Positions 17,562 through 26,139 of a stretch of DNA of 64,000 nt are shown here, in pieces. A program made the position numbers and the translations under genes. Within the stretch, counting starts at the first letter, position 1, and each line of letters opens with the position of its first letter. Under the pieces are notes generated by a model. It had not been told where the DNA came from. It saw only the letters and a list, made by a program, of their open reading frames with translations, and did not search any database. The DNA is from JANNSX01 sp041397825 (GTDB taxonomy: Bacteria > Pseudomonadota > Alphaproteobacteria > Rhizobiales > Hyphomicrobiaceae): the NCBI GenBank assembly GCA_041397825.1, contig JAWKVX010000004.1:762091-826090 (forward strand), in the 5' to 3' direction.

Positions 17562-18491
17562 ATGAGCACTTGCCGCGATCTGAAGCACTGGCGGGAAGAG
17601 GTCGGTCGCAGTCTCCTCAACCTCGATTTTCGCGCGGAGATCGATCAGCCGTTCCACTACAAGATGGACTCCGTTCTCGTCAGCAATGGCGTGCGGGTGG
17701 TGCGAAGCTCGCATAGCCCGGGCTACACGTTCCGCGATCGGGACCTCCTGCGCGATGGCAACAACTGTCTCGCCCTCGTCTACCCGGTTCGCGGTACCTT
17801 GACGTTCTCCCAGAGCGGCGGCGGTACGATCCGCCGGAATGGTGAGGCAAAGCTCCTCGTCTGCGACCAGCCGGGTCATGTCGGCGCGAAGACTGCCTGG
17901 GACTGCGTTTCCATCGTGTTCCAACCGGAGGACTTGCCGTCGCAGCTCGACATCGGACGCCTCGCCCGCTCACCTTGGCGGGCGACGGGGCCGGCCCTGC
18001 GCCTGCTTCGCTCCTACGTCGAGTCACTGAACAGCCTGCTGATCCGTCCCGATTCGGATCTTGCCGGTATCACCCGCCAGCACATCCTCGATCTCGTTCG
18101 GCAAGCTGCGCTCGAGCAGGAGACGTCCCCTGCAGCCGATCCATTGACGTGGTCCACCATCGGCTCCGCACGCTTGCAGGTCGCCTGTGAGGATATCGCC
18201 CGGAACCTGCATGATCCTGGTCTGGCCGAGGGGATGATTGCTGCCCAGCAAGGCATCTCGACGCGCCAACTCCAGCGGGTTTTCGAGGCCGCGGGTTTGA
18301 CGTTCACAGGTCAGGTCCAGGAAATGCGCTTGAACACTGCCTTGAAGATGCTGTCACATCCGGTCGAATCCAGACGGACGATCGCAGAGATCGCTCTCGC
18401 CTCTGGATTTTCAGATATTTCCCATTTCAATCGCCTCTTCCGCCGCCGCTTCGGAGCAACGCCAGGCGAGATGCGTCGGAACAAGAACTGA
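17562..18491 (+). CDS. AraC family transcriptional regulator
   Basis: The 309-residue protein has an N-terminal AraC-binding domain (about 20-140; VYPVRGTLTFSQSGGGTIRRNGEAKLLVCD) and a C-terminal double helix-turn-helix (about 215-305): LAEGMIAAQQGISTRQLQRVFEAAG, then IAEIALASGFSDISHFNRLFRRRFGATPGEMRR, a textbook AraC signature. ATG 17562 is chosen; an in-frame ATG at 17499 would add 21 unlike residues. Its divergence from the RTX pair suggests a local regulatory link, which is inference. Confidence 0.9.
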   Translation: MSTCRDLKHWREEVGRSLLNLDFRAEIDQPFHYKMDSVLVSNGVRVVRSSHSPGYTFRDRDLLRDGNNCLALVYPVRGTLTFSQSGGGTIRRNGEAKLLVCDQPGHVGAKTAWDCVSIVFQPEDLPSQLDIGRLARSPWRATGPALRLLRSYVESLNSLLIRPDSDLAGITRQHILDLVRQAALEQETSPAADPLTWSTIGSARLQVACEDIARNLHDPGLAEGMIAAQQGISTRQLQRVFEAAGLTFTGQVQEMRLNTALKMLSHPVESRRTIAEIALASGFSDISHFNRLFRRRFGATPGEMRRNKN

Positions 18492-18611
18492 TACTCCTGA
18501 ACAACGAGGCGGCCTTGTTGCCGTTTCGCTCCCTGGATTGCTCAGTCGCTTGATCCGGCGCAGCGATCCCTGTTAGGCATCGCCATCGGCTCGGTATTGA
18601 AAGCCCTTTGC

Positions 18612-19436
18612 ATGCGCCTTCTCTTCCTCGGTGATGTTGTCGGTCGGTCGGGCCGCGCGGCGGTGCTCGAGCATCTGCCGCGCCTCATTACGCGCTACCG
18701 CCTCGACTTCGTCGCCATCAATGGCGAGAACGCGGCCGGCGGCTTCGGCATCACGGAGGCGATCTGCGGCGACCTGCTGGATGCCGGCGCCGACGTCGTC
18801 ACACTCGGCAACCACGCGTTCGACCAGAAGGAGGCGCTGGTCTTCATCGAGCGCCAGCCGCGGCTCGTGCGGCCCCTCAACATGGCGCCCGGCACGCCGG
18901 GACGGGGCGTGACACTCGTCAAGGCCAGGAACGGGGCCGACGTTCTCGTCATCAACGCCATCGGTCGCGTCTTCATGGGCGAGCAGGACGATCCCTTTCG
19001 CGCCGTCGACCGCGAGCTCCAGGCCTGCCCCTTGAAGGAGGCGGCCGACGCCGTCGTCATCGACTTCCACGCCGAGGCCACGAGCGAGAAGCAGGCGATG
19101 GGCTATTTCGCCGATGGCCGCGCGAGCCTCGTCGCCGGCACGCACACGCATGTGCCGACGGCCGACGACCGCATCCTGCCCAAGGGCACGGCCTATGTCT
19201 CGGACATCGGCATGTGCGGCGACTACGAGAGCGTGCTCGGCATGGACACCGAGGAGCCGCTCAACCGCTTCCTCACCCGCATTCCGCGCAGCCGCTTCGA
19301 GCCGGCGCTCGGCCCCGCGACGCTGTCGGGCCTCTGCGTAGAGACCGACGATTCGACCGGTCTGGCAAAGGCCACAATGCCGTTGCGGCTCGGAGGGCTT
19401 TTGAAGCCGACCGAGCCGCAAGCTTGGGTCGAGTGA
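18612..19436 (+). CDS. YmdB-type metallophosphoesterase (TIGR00282 family)
   Basis: The 274-residue protein shows the family metal-binding motifs: MRLLFLGDVVGRSGR at the start, AINGENAAGGFG, VVTLGNHAFDQKE, VIDFHAEATSEK, AGTHTHVPTADD and SDIGMCGDYESVLGM. Bacillus YmdB is a 2',3'-cyclic nucleotide phosphodiesterase affecting biofilm and motility. ATG 18612 fits the family start; a TTG at 18597 would add five residues. It stands alone, 120 bases after the araC-type gene. Confidence 0.92.
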   Translation: MRLLFLGDVVGRSGRAAVLEHLPRLITRYRLDFVAINGENAAGGFGITEAICGDLLDAGADVVTLGNHAFDQKEALVFIERQPRLVRPLNMAPGTPGRGVTLVKARNGADVLVINAIGRVFMGEQDDPFRAVDRELQACPLKEAADAVVIDFHAEATSEKQAMGYFADGRASLVAGTHTHVPTADDRILPKGTAYVSDIGMCGDYESVLGMDTEEPLNRFLTRIPRSRFEPALGPATLSGLCVETDDSTGLAKATMPLRLGGLLKPTEPQAWVE

Positions 19437-19455
19437 GATTGAGGTCAGTGATGTA

Positions 19456-19485
19456 AGATGCAGAGCGGGGCAGCCGCTCCCATCT
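19456..19485 (+). terminator. Hairpin after the ymdB-type gene, possible terminator
   Basis: Twenty bases past the stop codon, GAGCGG (19463-19468) pairs with CCGCTC (19474-19479) around a GGCAG loop, and the flanks AGATG (19456-19460) and CATCT (19481-19485) extend the stem across a small internal loop. There is no clear T-run after it, so this may be a weak or factor-dependent terminator. The gap 19437-19685 is otherwise empty to my eye. Confidence 0.4.
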
Positions 19486-19685
19486 CAATTGGCCGACAGC
19501 ATACTCGGCTGTGGCTATGAGCCGTTCCAGGGCAGTGGTCGAGCTCAAGGGAGATTAGAGAGTGATTCACTGTCGGAAGCAAGCGGAGCTTTTGTAAGTT
19601 GCTGAGCCAAGCGTGGTTTTTCCTTTCGGTCGCGGCGTCACCCTGCTCTGCTGGCGCTTGACAGCACAGCCATGCAGCCCGCGAA

Positions 19686-20078
19686 TCAACGCCCTTTGGC
19701 TTCGTCCGGCATGAGCACAACGCTTTCCTGCTCCTTCGGATCGGTGCGGGCGACGACAGCGCGGACCGGCTTGTCCGTCGGGTTGTAGGGCTGGTGCGGA
19801 AGGCCCGCTGGGATATACACGAAATCGCCAGCCGACATGCTGTCGATATGCTCGAGCCTCGCTCCATGCCGCATCTCGGCGCGGCCTTCGAGCACGAAGA
19901 TCGCCGTCTCGTGATGCTCGTGATAGTGCGGCTTGGCGCAGGCACCCGGCGCGAGCTCGACGACATGCATGCACAGTGCCTTGGCACCCGCGCTCTCCGC
20001 CGAAACTCCGGCGAAGTAATCCAGCCCCTGCTTACCGCGGAACCCGTCCGCGCGGCGAATGATCCTGCACTCGGCCAT
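19686..20078 (-). CDS. Cupin domain protein
   Basis: The 130-residue single-domain cupin has metal-binding motif 1 in CAKPHYHEHHETAIFVLEGRAEM (His, His and Glu ligands) and motif 2 in GDFVYIPAGLPHQPYN (His ligand). The tail has VVARTDPKEQESVVLMPDE. Such small cupins bind one metal and serve as isomerases, dioxygenases or sugar-binding proteins; the sequence does not reveal which. It is convergent with the ymdB-type gene. Confidence 0.88.
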   Translation of the reverse strand: MAECRIIRRADGFRGKQGLDYFAGVSAESAGAKALCMHVVELAPGACAKPHYHEHHETAIFVLEGRAEMRHGARLEHIDSMSAGDFVYIPAGLPHQPYNPTDKPVRAVVARTDPKEQESVVLMPDEAKGR

Positions 20079-20188
20079 GGCCTCTCATCGCGGCACGGGC
20101 CGCGCCTCCACAATTGTTTCTACTCTACAGATCGCCCGTCCTCGCTCTCGAGACAAGACCCGTCGCGAAGCGAAGGATGACGGCCACG

Positions 20189-20202
20189 CGATCCCGGGAT
20201 CG
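20189..20202. repeat. 14-base perfect palindrome upstream of an acetyltransferase gene
   Basis: CGATCCCGGGATCG reads the same on both strands. It lies 35 bases before the ATG of the acetyltransferase at 20238 and about 110 bases from the divergent cupin start, a position suited to an operator. No binding protein is known from the sequence. Confidence 0.35.
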
Positions 20203-20237
20203 ATTGACGGCCCGCTCCTCCTTGCTCATGCTCTCTC

Positions 20238-20789
20238 ATGCCCGTCGTTGTGGTACCCATCGCCGAGACGCTCATCATGGGTTTCCGTGACGTCGTCGAT
20301 GCCGTTGCGCGCGAGCGCCGCCACATCGCGCTGACGAAGGCGCCGCCGCTCCGGCTCATGCGGAAATTCGTTCTCGGTAATCTCAAGAAGGACTACCCGC
20401 ACTATCTTGCGCTCGATGGCGACCGGGTCGTCGGCTGGTCCGATATCACGCCGGTCAGCGATCGCGAAACCTTTGCGCATCGCGGCGTGCTCGGCATGGG
20501 TCTACTGGCAGACTACCGCGGCAAGGGCATCGGCACAGCCCTCCTCGGGCGGGCAATAGCGCACGCGCGGCGCATCGGCTTCGTCCGCGTCGAGCTGCAG
20601 GTCTATGCCGACAATACACCGGCCATCGGCCTGTACCGCAAGCACGGCTTCGTCGTGGAGGGCCGTCTCAAAGATGCCGCCTATCTCGACGGGCAATTTC
20701 GCGACGTGCTGCAGATGGTGAACCTCGATCGGAGCGCGCTCGAGAGCCGGCCTCGGCTCATGCGCCGGACGTCCTGCGATCGGGCATGA
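20238..20789 (+). CDS. GNAT family N-acetyltransferase
   Basis: 183 residues. The acetyl-CoA binding motif A is clear: GVLGMGLLADYRGKGIGTALLGRAI, followed by the motif B region YADNTPAIGLYRKHGFVVEGR. The C-terminus (DGQFRDVLQMV) resembles the RimJ/RimL- and PhnO-like small-molecule branches. The acceptor substrate cannot be read from sequence. It is convergent with the methyltransferase at 20794, with only four bases between. Confidence 0.88.
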   Translation: MPVVVVPIAETLIMGFRDVVDAVARERRHIALTKAPPLRLMRKFVLGNLKKDYPHYLALDGDRVVGWSDITPVSDRETFAHRGVLGMGLLADYRGKGIGTALLGRAIAHARRIGFVRVELQVYADNTPAIGLYRKHGFVVEGRLKDAAYLDGQFRDVLQMVNLDRSALESRPRLMRRTSCDRA

Positions 20790-20793
20790 CGCC

Positions 20794-21555
20794 CTATTCC
20801 ATCCGAACGCAATGATAAGCTTCCGTCAGATACGGAAAGGTGATCTCATCCTGGCCGGCGAGCTCCGGCGTGGCCGCCATCAGCCGCACCAGGGACTGCC
20901 GGACGCTCTCGCGCTCGGTCACCGGCAGCGATGCGATGAAGCTCACCGACAGCACGCGATCGACGATCACGGCCTCCGGCGGGCCCGTCACATGGTGCGC
21001 CAGCTCGGTCTCCCGGAGCGGGCCGAAACCATCGGCCGGAAAGACCGTCCGCCAGGCGCCCCCCGCGACGCGCGGCGTCTCCCCCTCATACGGCTGCATC
21101 AGGTCCGATAACGCCCGCACCCAGGGCACGCGCTCATCGCGCCGGTTCCAGACGAGCCCCAGCCGGCCGCCCGGCTTCAGGACGCGCCGGATCTCGGCGA
21201 GCGCGCGGGCATTGGCAAACCAGTGGAAGGCCTGACCGCACAGCACGGCATCGCAGGACCGATCGCCGAGCGGGATGGCCTCGGCCGTGCCCGAAAGGGC
21301 CGGGACATCCGGATGCGCCGCACGAAACGCGGTGCGCATGGCCTCCACCGGCTCGACGGCCGTCACGGCCGCACCGGTCTCGATGAGCCGTTGGGTCAGC
21401 TTGCCCGTGCCGGCGCCGAGATCGACGACGTGGCTGCCGCTGGCAAGGCCAAGCGTGCGACGGGCCCAGCCGGCGATCGCCGGCGGATAGCCCGGCCGAC
21501 CGCGCGCATAAGCCTCCGCTCCCTCCCCGAACCCTTGCAACGCCGTCGGGTGCAT
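20794..21555 (-). CDS. Class I SAM-dependent methyltransferase
   Basis: 253 residues with the methyltransferase type 11 fold: motif I VVDLGAGTGKLTQRL, acidic strand AVEPVEAM, motif IV AVLCGQAFHWF, and LKPGGRLGLVWNRRD. The N-terminal FGEGAEAYARGRPGYP is typical of this group of small-molecule methyltransferases. No substrate can be assigned. It lies downstream of a GNAT and another methyltransferase on the same strand, after a 120-base gap. Confidence 0.88.
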   Translation of the reverse strand: MHPTALQGFGEGAEAYARGRPGYPPAIAGWARRTLGLASGSHVVDLGAGTGKLTQRLIETGAAVTAVEPVEAMRTAFRAAHPDVPALSGTAEAIPLGDRSCDAVLCGQAFHWFANARALAEIRRVLKPGGRLGLVWNRRDERVPWVRALSDLMQPYEGETPRVAGGAWRTVFPADGFGPLRETELAHHVTGPPEAVIVDRVLSVSFIASLPVTERESVRQSLVRLMAATPELAGQDEITFPYLTEAYHCVRME

Positions 21556-21675
21556 GTGCGGCGCCTCCTGGCCAGAGCGTCTTCAACGCCCTGTCTCTTG
21601 TCGTTCTCCGGATGCGGTCATCGGCGTGAGGTCTTTAGGATCAGGCGCAACGTTCTCATGGATCTCAACCGCATT

Positions 21676-22155
21676 TTACCTGATCTTCCAGAGCATCGAC
21701 AGGTTCTCCCGCTCGAGCTCCGCACCGAGCTTCTCGTAGAAGCGGATGGCCTCCGGATTTCGCCGCCAGACCTGCCAGAACAGTCGCGTGGCGTTTGCGG
21801 CCTCGGCGATGCAGCGCGCCTCCTGCATCAATGCCCGGCCGATGCCCCGACGGCGATGCGCTGCTCGCACGAAGAAGTCGAGAACATGCAGCGCGGGTGC
21901 CAGCTCCTCCATATTGGCCATGATGGCATAGGTGAGATAACCGGCAACCTCGCTGCCGTGCTCGGCGATCAGGATGCGGCACAGCGGCTCCGAGCCGAAT
22001 GCCAGCTCGGCGATCCTCTCCATGGCATTCTCGGTGACGATCTCCGGATCGGCGATGGCGTGGAGATAGTCGGAGAACTCATGGAACATCGCATCGATTT
22101 TCAAGAGATCGGCGCGGGTCGCGGGACGGATCAAAATGGACACGGCGCCACTCAT
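21676..22155 (-). CDS. GNAT family N-acetyltransferase
   Basis: 159 residues from ATG 22155. The opening ILIRPATRADLLKIDAMF and the acetyl-CoA motif LHVLDFFVRAAHRRRGIGRALMQEA followed by WRRNPEAIRFYEKLGAE are diagnostic. The start codon overlaps the stop of the upstream methyltransferase gene (ATGA at 22152-22155), so the two are translationally coupled. Longer frames upstream are shadows of that gene. Spermidine/diamine acetyltransferase-like features (RFYEKLGA, LFWQV) are present, but the acceptor is not certain. Confidence 0.85.
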   Translation of the reverse strand: MSGAVSILIRPATRADLLKIDAMFHEFSDYLHAIADPEIVTENAMERIAELAFGSEPLCRILIAEHGSEVAGYLTYAIMANMEELAPALHVLDFFVRAAHRRRGIGRALMQEARCIAEAANATRLFWQVWRRNPEAIRFYEKLGAELERENLSMLWKIR

Positions 22156-22934
22156 GAAAACTTGAGGAGGCGCGCATCGACGCGATGCGTCAGCGTGAAG
22201 GTAGGGGGCGCGATGCGTGCGAGAAGCGCCGCGTGTTCGGCATCGAAGGTGCTGACCTCCTCCCGCGTCATCGAGGCGCCGACGCCGCGCGAGGCGCGGA
22301 TGCGGCCGCGCCAGCTCTCGCGCGTGAAGGGCACGGCGACCTCGAACCAGAGAAAGCCGTCCTGCCGGAAATCGCCCGGCAACCAATCCGGCACGGTCTC
22401 GACCTCGCCGACCAGCCCCGCCCCCTGCCAGGCCGGGTTGTGCTTCAGGATCAGCGACTCGGTCTCGCGCACAATATGATCGGTCGTGGTCTGCCAGTTG
22501 AAATGGCTGACGACGATTCGGCCCCCCGGGACCAACAGGCGGCGAAGCGCGCCGAACAGCCTCGGCTTGTCGAAATACCAGAAACACTGATTGGCCGTCA
22601 CGGCATCGAAACTCCGGTCCGGAAAGGGCGGCGCCTCGGCCGGCGCGACGCGGAAGTCGATGCCGAGCTCTGCCTCGGCCGCGCGCCGCCTCGCTTCCGC
22701 GACTTGGCCGTCGGAGATGTCGACGCCAACGACACGCGCACCGCGTCGCGCCAGCGCCCGTGCAACGGCGCCGGTGCCAGTCCCGAGATCGAGGATGCGC
22801 TGGCCGGGCCCACCGATGCCCAGCGCCCGCAGGCAGTCGTAGAGCGCCTCTGGCGGACCAGGTCGATGGACGCCATAGTCGGCGCTGGTCCTGCCCCAGT
22901 CGATCGGCCTGCCGTCATCAATGATGGGCTGCAT
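22152..22934 (-). CDS. Class I SAM-dependent methyltransferase
   Basis: 260 residues; motif I is RILDLGTGTGAVARALARRG, followed by VVGVDISDGQVAEAR, then FDAVTANQCFWYFDKPRLF and LLVPGGRIVVSHFNWQ. The N-terminal DWGRTSADYGVHRPGPPEALYD marks a distinct small group of methyltransferases with unknown acceptor. It overlaps the downstream GNAT by four bases, suggesting they modify the same or related compounds. The tRNA-Leu gene lies just upstream. Confidence 0.88.
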   Translation of the reverse strand: MQPIIDDGRPIDWGRTSADYGVHRPGPPEALYDCLRALGIGGPGQRILDLGTGTGAVARALARRGARVVGVDISDGQVAEARRRAAEAELGIDFRVAPAEAPPFPDRSFDAVTANQCFWYFDKPRLFGALRRLLVPGGRIVVSHFNWQTTTDHIVRETESLILKHNPAWQGAGLVGEVETVPDWLPGDFRQDGFLWFEVAVPFTRESWRGRIRASRGVGASMTREEVSTFDAEHAALLARIAPPTFTLTHRVDARLLKFS

Positions 22935-22983
22935 CGCGGCGTCCTCCGCGAGAGCAATCGGTGCATCGCAGCACCGATCGGAT

Positions 22984-23068
22984 TGGTGCGGTCGAGAGGA
23001 CTCGAACCTCCACGCCTCGCGGCGCTACCACCTCAAGGTAGTGCGTCTGCCAGTTCCGCCACGACCGC
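22984..23068 (-). tRNA. tRNA-Leu (anticodon GAG)
   Basis: On the minus strand the sequence starts GCGGTCG (23068 down to 23062) and ends CGACCGC-A-CCA, so the acceptor stem is perfect and the CCA end is encoded (22984-22986). The anticodon stem CTACC/GGTAG encloses loop TTGAGGT with anticodon GAG, reading CUC/CUU. A long variable arm (CGCC-GCGA-GGCG) and T loop TTCGAGT are present, typical of leucine tRNA. Length is 85 bases with CCA. Confidence 0.95.
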
Positions 23069-23173
23069 ACACGCCTGGTCAAATCCAGGAGACCGGATCT
23101 GGCAATCCGGCCGCGGGGTGGTAACAAACCCGGCGGGTGATTGCAAGGCGAAGGACTGCTAGATTGCCCGGCG

Positions 23174-23890
23174 ATGCCTGACGCGCGCCCCGAGATACCA
23201 CCGCCCGCCCCGATCGAATGGGCCCACACCCCCGGCCTCGTTGCCTACCCGGAGGCGGTCGCCGCCATGGAGGCACGGGTGGCCCGGATCGCCGCCGGGG
23301 AGGTTGCCGAGCAGGTCTGGCTCATCGAGCATCCCTCACTCTACACCGCCGGCACCAGCGCCCGCGACGAGGACCTGCTCGAACCCGGCCGCCTCCCCCT
23401 CATCCGGACCGGCCGCGGCGGCCAGATCACCTACCACGGGCCGGGCCAGCGAATTGCCTACCTGATGCTGAGCCTCGCCCGCCGCGGGCTCGGCCCCCGC
23501 GACTATGTCGAGCGGCTCGAGCGCTGGCTGATCATGGCTCTCGAGGAGCTCGGCGTCGGGGCCGTCTGCCGGCGCGAACGGGTCGGCATCTGGGTGCCCC
23601 GAGGGAACGGGCGCGAGGACAAGATCGCGGCCATCGGCGTTCGTGTCAGGCGGGGCGTCGCCTTCCACGGGATCGCCCTCAACGTGGCGCCCGACTTGTC
23701 TTACTACAAGGCGATCGTCCCCTGTGGCATCCGCGAGCATGGCGTGACCAGCCTGCGGGACCTCGGCCGGGAGACGGCGATGCCGGTCGTCGACGCCGCT
23801 TTGCGCCGTGCCTTCGAGGTGACATTCGGTAACAGAATCGTTGATGCCATGCCGACTGAGCCCCATATCGGCACGACGGCGGCGTTCTGA
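23174..23890 (+). CDS. lipB: Octanoyltransferase (lipoyl(octanoyl) transferase)
   Basis: 238 residues. LipB motifs are all present: IEHPSLYTAGTSA, RTGRGGQITYHGPGQ, catalytic Lys in DKIAAIGVRV, and catalytic Cys in IVPCGIREHGVTSL. The enzyme moves octanoyl from acyl carrier protein to apo-dehydrogenase lipoyl domains, the first step of lipoate assembly. ATG 23174 is chosen; a TTG at 23141 would add 11 residues. The gene is divergent from tRNA-Leu. Confidence 0.95.
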   Translation: MPDARPEIPPPAPIEWAHTPGLVAYPEAVAAMEARVARIAAGEVAEQVWLIEHPSLYTAGTSARDEDLLEPGRLPLIRTGRGGQITYHGPGQRIAYLMLSLARRGLGPRDYVERLERWLIMALEELGVGAVCRRERVGIWVPRGNGREDKIAAIGVRVRRGVAFHGIALNVAPDLSYYKAIVPCGIREHGVTSLRDLGRETAMPVVDAALRRAFEVTFGNRIVDAMPTEPHIGTTAAF

Positions 23891-23959
23891 GGTCACTCCT
23901 CTGCAACCCATTCACCGTATACTGTCGCGGCAGGGTTTCACGTCCTTGGGGGATTCGGC

Positions 23960-24496
23960 ATGGGCATCCTGATGGGCCTGTTGGCGGCCATGGCGGCCGT
24001 CGGTCTCTTGCTATGGCGGCTCAACGCCGCCTCACAGGCCGCACGCGAGTTGGTCGATACGGCCGACGAGGCCCGCGGATTTTTTCGTCGCCTCGCCTGG
24101 AGCCGGAAGGCCAAAAAGCACCCGCTCGACATGGTCGAGGATCCGAGAGAGGCCGCAACGGCCATGATGGTGGCGCTGGCCCAATACAAAGGCCCCCTGA
24201 CCGAAAGCCAGGAGCGGCTGATCCTGAGCGAGATGGTCTCGAACTTCTCCGTCCCGACCGAGGAGGCCCGCGAGATCCTGGCCAGGGCGCGGTGGATGAC
24301 GCGCGATGCAACCGACGTGCATCACACCCTCTCACGCCTCGCGCCCGCCATCGACAAGACCTGCACGACAGCGGAAAAGCGCGAGCTGATCGGCATGTTG
24401 AAAGTGGTCGCCGACCCAGGAGATGTCCGGCAGGATGTGCTGGCCAATGCCATCAAGAGCCTCGAGGACCGGCTGCTGCCCAAACGGCCGCACTGA
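23960..24496 (+). CDS. TerB-like protein with N-terminal membrane anchor
   Basis: 178 residues. An N-terminal membrane helix (MGILMGLLAAMAAVGLLLW) is followed by a helical domain from about 55 to 175 with EAATAMMVALAQYKGPLTESQERLILSEM and DKTCTTAEKRELIGMLKVVADPG, the pattern of TerB/DjlA-like domains, which are all-helical and sometimes bind metal. It is not evidence for tellurite resistance by itself. It sits 69 bases after lipB on the same strand. Confidence 0.65.
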   Translation: MGILMGLLAAMAAVGLLLWRLNAASQAARELVDTADEARGFFRRLAWSRKAKKHPLDMVEDPREAATAMMVALAQYKGPLTESQERLILSEMVSNFSVPTEEAREILARARWMTRDATDVHHTLSRLAPAIDKTCTTAEKRELIGMLKVVADPGDVRQDVLANAIKSLEDRLLPKRPH

Positions 24497-24626
24497 CGAC
24501 CGGCAGCTGCGCGGAATGATGCGAGCGCTGTCCTGCCTGCCGCATCGTGCCGAAACTGTGTCTCTCGGTTTGAGCCGGACAACCGTTCGGATCGAAAATG
24601 GGGCATGGCGCAAGCAAGCCACCTCA

Positions 24627-24640
24627 CAGCCTTCGGGCTG
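24627..24640 (+). terminator. UUCG-tetraloop hairpin between convergent genes
   Basis: CAGCC-TTCG-GGCTG is a perfect 5-bp stem closed by a very stable UUCG tetraloop on the plus strand. It lies in the 252-base gap between the convergent TerB-like gene (ends 24496) and the guanine deaminase gene (ends 24749). No T-run follows on either strand, so a terminator role is plausible only. The rest of the gap shows no convincing gene. Confidence 0.35.
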
Positions 24641-24748
24641 CGGTTGGGTCGAGACACGGAACTTCCGGCAAACCCGATGCGGTTGAGGGAGTTCCTCGAC
24701 TGGAAATTCGTCGGAAATACCATTGATCCTGACGTTCCGGGGATCGGT

Positions 24749-26128
24749 TCAGACGTCCATCGGGCCCGAGACCCGTCGCCCGCCGACCCAGACACACGCC
24801 ACATTGGCCCTTGTCGCTGTCGAAACGATCTTCTCGAGCACGTCCTCGTGACTGTCGATTTCCTCGAACGCGGAGACGTTGGAGCCCGGCGCCACGAGAT
24901 CGACCAGAACCGCGTCGAAGGCCGCCCCCGGTTTGAACACGCCCGCATCGAGACCCAGCACCTCGGCACCGCCGCGGGTCGCGAGCCAGAAGGCCTCGCG
25001 GAAATCGATGCGCGTGCCCGGCCGGCGACGCACGTCGGGCGGCAAGGCAGCGTCGACCCCCTCCTCGAGATTGCGCGATGCCGCGATCGCCTGCCGGCAA
25101 TTGTCGAGGATGGATGGCGAATGTCCGCCGGAGATGTCGGTACCGAGACCGACATGCAGACCGCGATCGATCGCCCGCCGGAGCGGGAAGACGGCATTCG
25201 AGAAATATATGTTCGACAACGGACAGTGCGCGATGCCGGCCCCCTGGCGCTCGATCGTGGTCATGTCGGATTGGGTGACGAAATTCGCATGCGCCAGCAC
25301 GGTGTGCCGCTCGACCAGACCGAAACCGGCGAGGGCTTCCGTGTCGCTCCGGCCGCAGCGATCGAGGACGTAGCCGTGTTGCCAGTCGCTCTCCGAGCAG
25401 TGGGTCTGCACAAGCGTCCCGGTGTCGGCGGCCATGCGGCCGAGGCCTTCGAGCATGGCGTCCGTGCAGGACGGAATAAAGCGTGGCGTCACGACGGGCT
25501 GCACCCGAATGTCGTTGCCGGGTAGCGCCCGAACCTCGGCGATGTGGTCGCGCGTCAACGCCAGGCCGTCGGCGGCCGAGCGATCACGATAGAACTCCGG
25601 GCATTGCTCCGGATTGTCCATGGCGACGCGGCCGACATAGGCGCGCTGGCCGCTCTCGAGGCAGATCCTTGCCAAGGCAACAGACGCCGGCAGATGCACG
25701 GTCGCGAAGTAGACCGCCGTCGTCGTGCCGTTCGCCAGCAGCGTCCGGACGAGCTGCCGGTAGACGACCTCGGCGAAAGCGAGATCGGCGTAGCGCGCCT
25801 CCAGCGGAAAGGTGCACCGCTGCAGCCAATCCTCGAGCGGCAGATGCAAGTTCTTGCCGAGTTGGGGAAACTGCGGTGCATGGACATGCAGGTCGACGAG
25901 GCCGGGGATGAGGACCTGGGTGGGCTCCAACCGGATGAGCTGCCCGGCTTGCGCCGCCGCCTTCACGCGCGAGGCGTGCTCAGGCACACCATCCGCCGTC
26001 ACGCGCGTGACGCATCCATCCGGACCGACTTCGATCAACGCCCCCTCGAGCACCTCGATCCTACAGCGCGAAGGCGCATGATAGGCGGTGCCGAGGATGG
26101 CCGTGATTCGCTGCGGGCTCGAGGCCAC
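24749..26128 (-). CDS. guaD: Guanine deaminase
   Basis: About 459 residues of amidohydrolase superfamily with GuaD hallmarks: PGLVDLHVHAPQFPQLGKNLHLPLEDWL (zinc ligands His-x-His and the PQ motif), VQTHCSESDWQHGYV, TVLAHANFVTQSDM, and LGTDISGGHSPSIL (Asp ligand). It converts guanine to xanthine and ammonia. No ATG occurs near the expected N-terminus; GTG 26128 gives a fitting start (MASSPQRITAILGTAYHAP) 11 bases after the stop of the upstream aminotransferase gene, so the two are probably one transcript. The longer frame reaching 26305 would overlap that gene and looks spurious. Confidence 0.9.
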   Translation of the reverse strand: MASSPQRITAILGTAYHAPSRCRIEVLEGALIEVGPDGCVTRVTADGVPEHASRVKAAAQAGQLIRLEPTQVLIPGLVDLHVHAPQFPQLGKNLHLPLEDWLQRCTFPLEARYADLAFAEVVYRQLVRTLLANGTTTAVYFATVHLPASVALARICLESGQRAYVGRVAMDNPEQCPEFYRDRSAADGLALTRDHIAEVRALPGNDIRVQPVVTPRFIPSCTDAMLEGLGRMAADTGTLVQTHCSESDWQHGYVLDRCGRSDTEALAGFGLVERHTVLAHANFVTQSDMTTIERQGAGIAHCPLSNIYFSNAVFPLRRAIDRGLHVGLGTDISGGHSPSILDNCRQAIAASRNLEEGVDAALPPDVRRRPGTRIDFREAFWLATRGGAEVLGLDAGVFKPGAAFDAVLVDLVAPGSNVSAFEEIDSHEDVLEKIVSTATRANVACVWVGGRRVSGPMDV

Positions 26129-26139
26129 TCCCAGACTGC

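Noticed and set aside
22984..23068. Integration site for a mobile element at tRNA-Leu
   Set aside because: No integrase gene or repeated tRNA 3' end is visible on either side; the neighbours are ordinary chromosomal genes.
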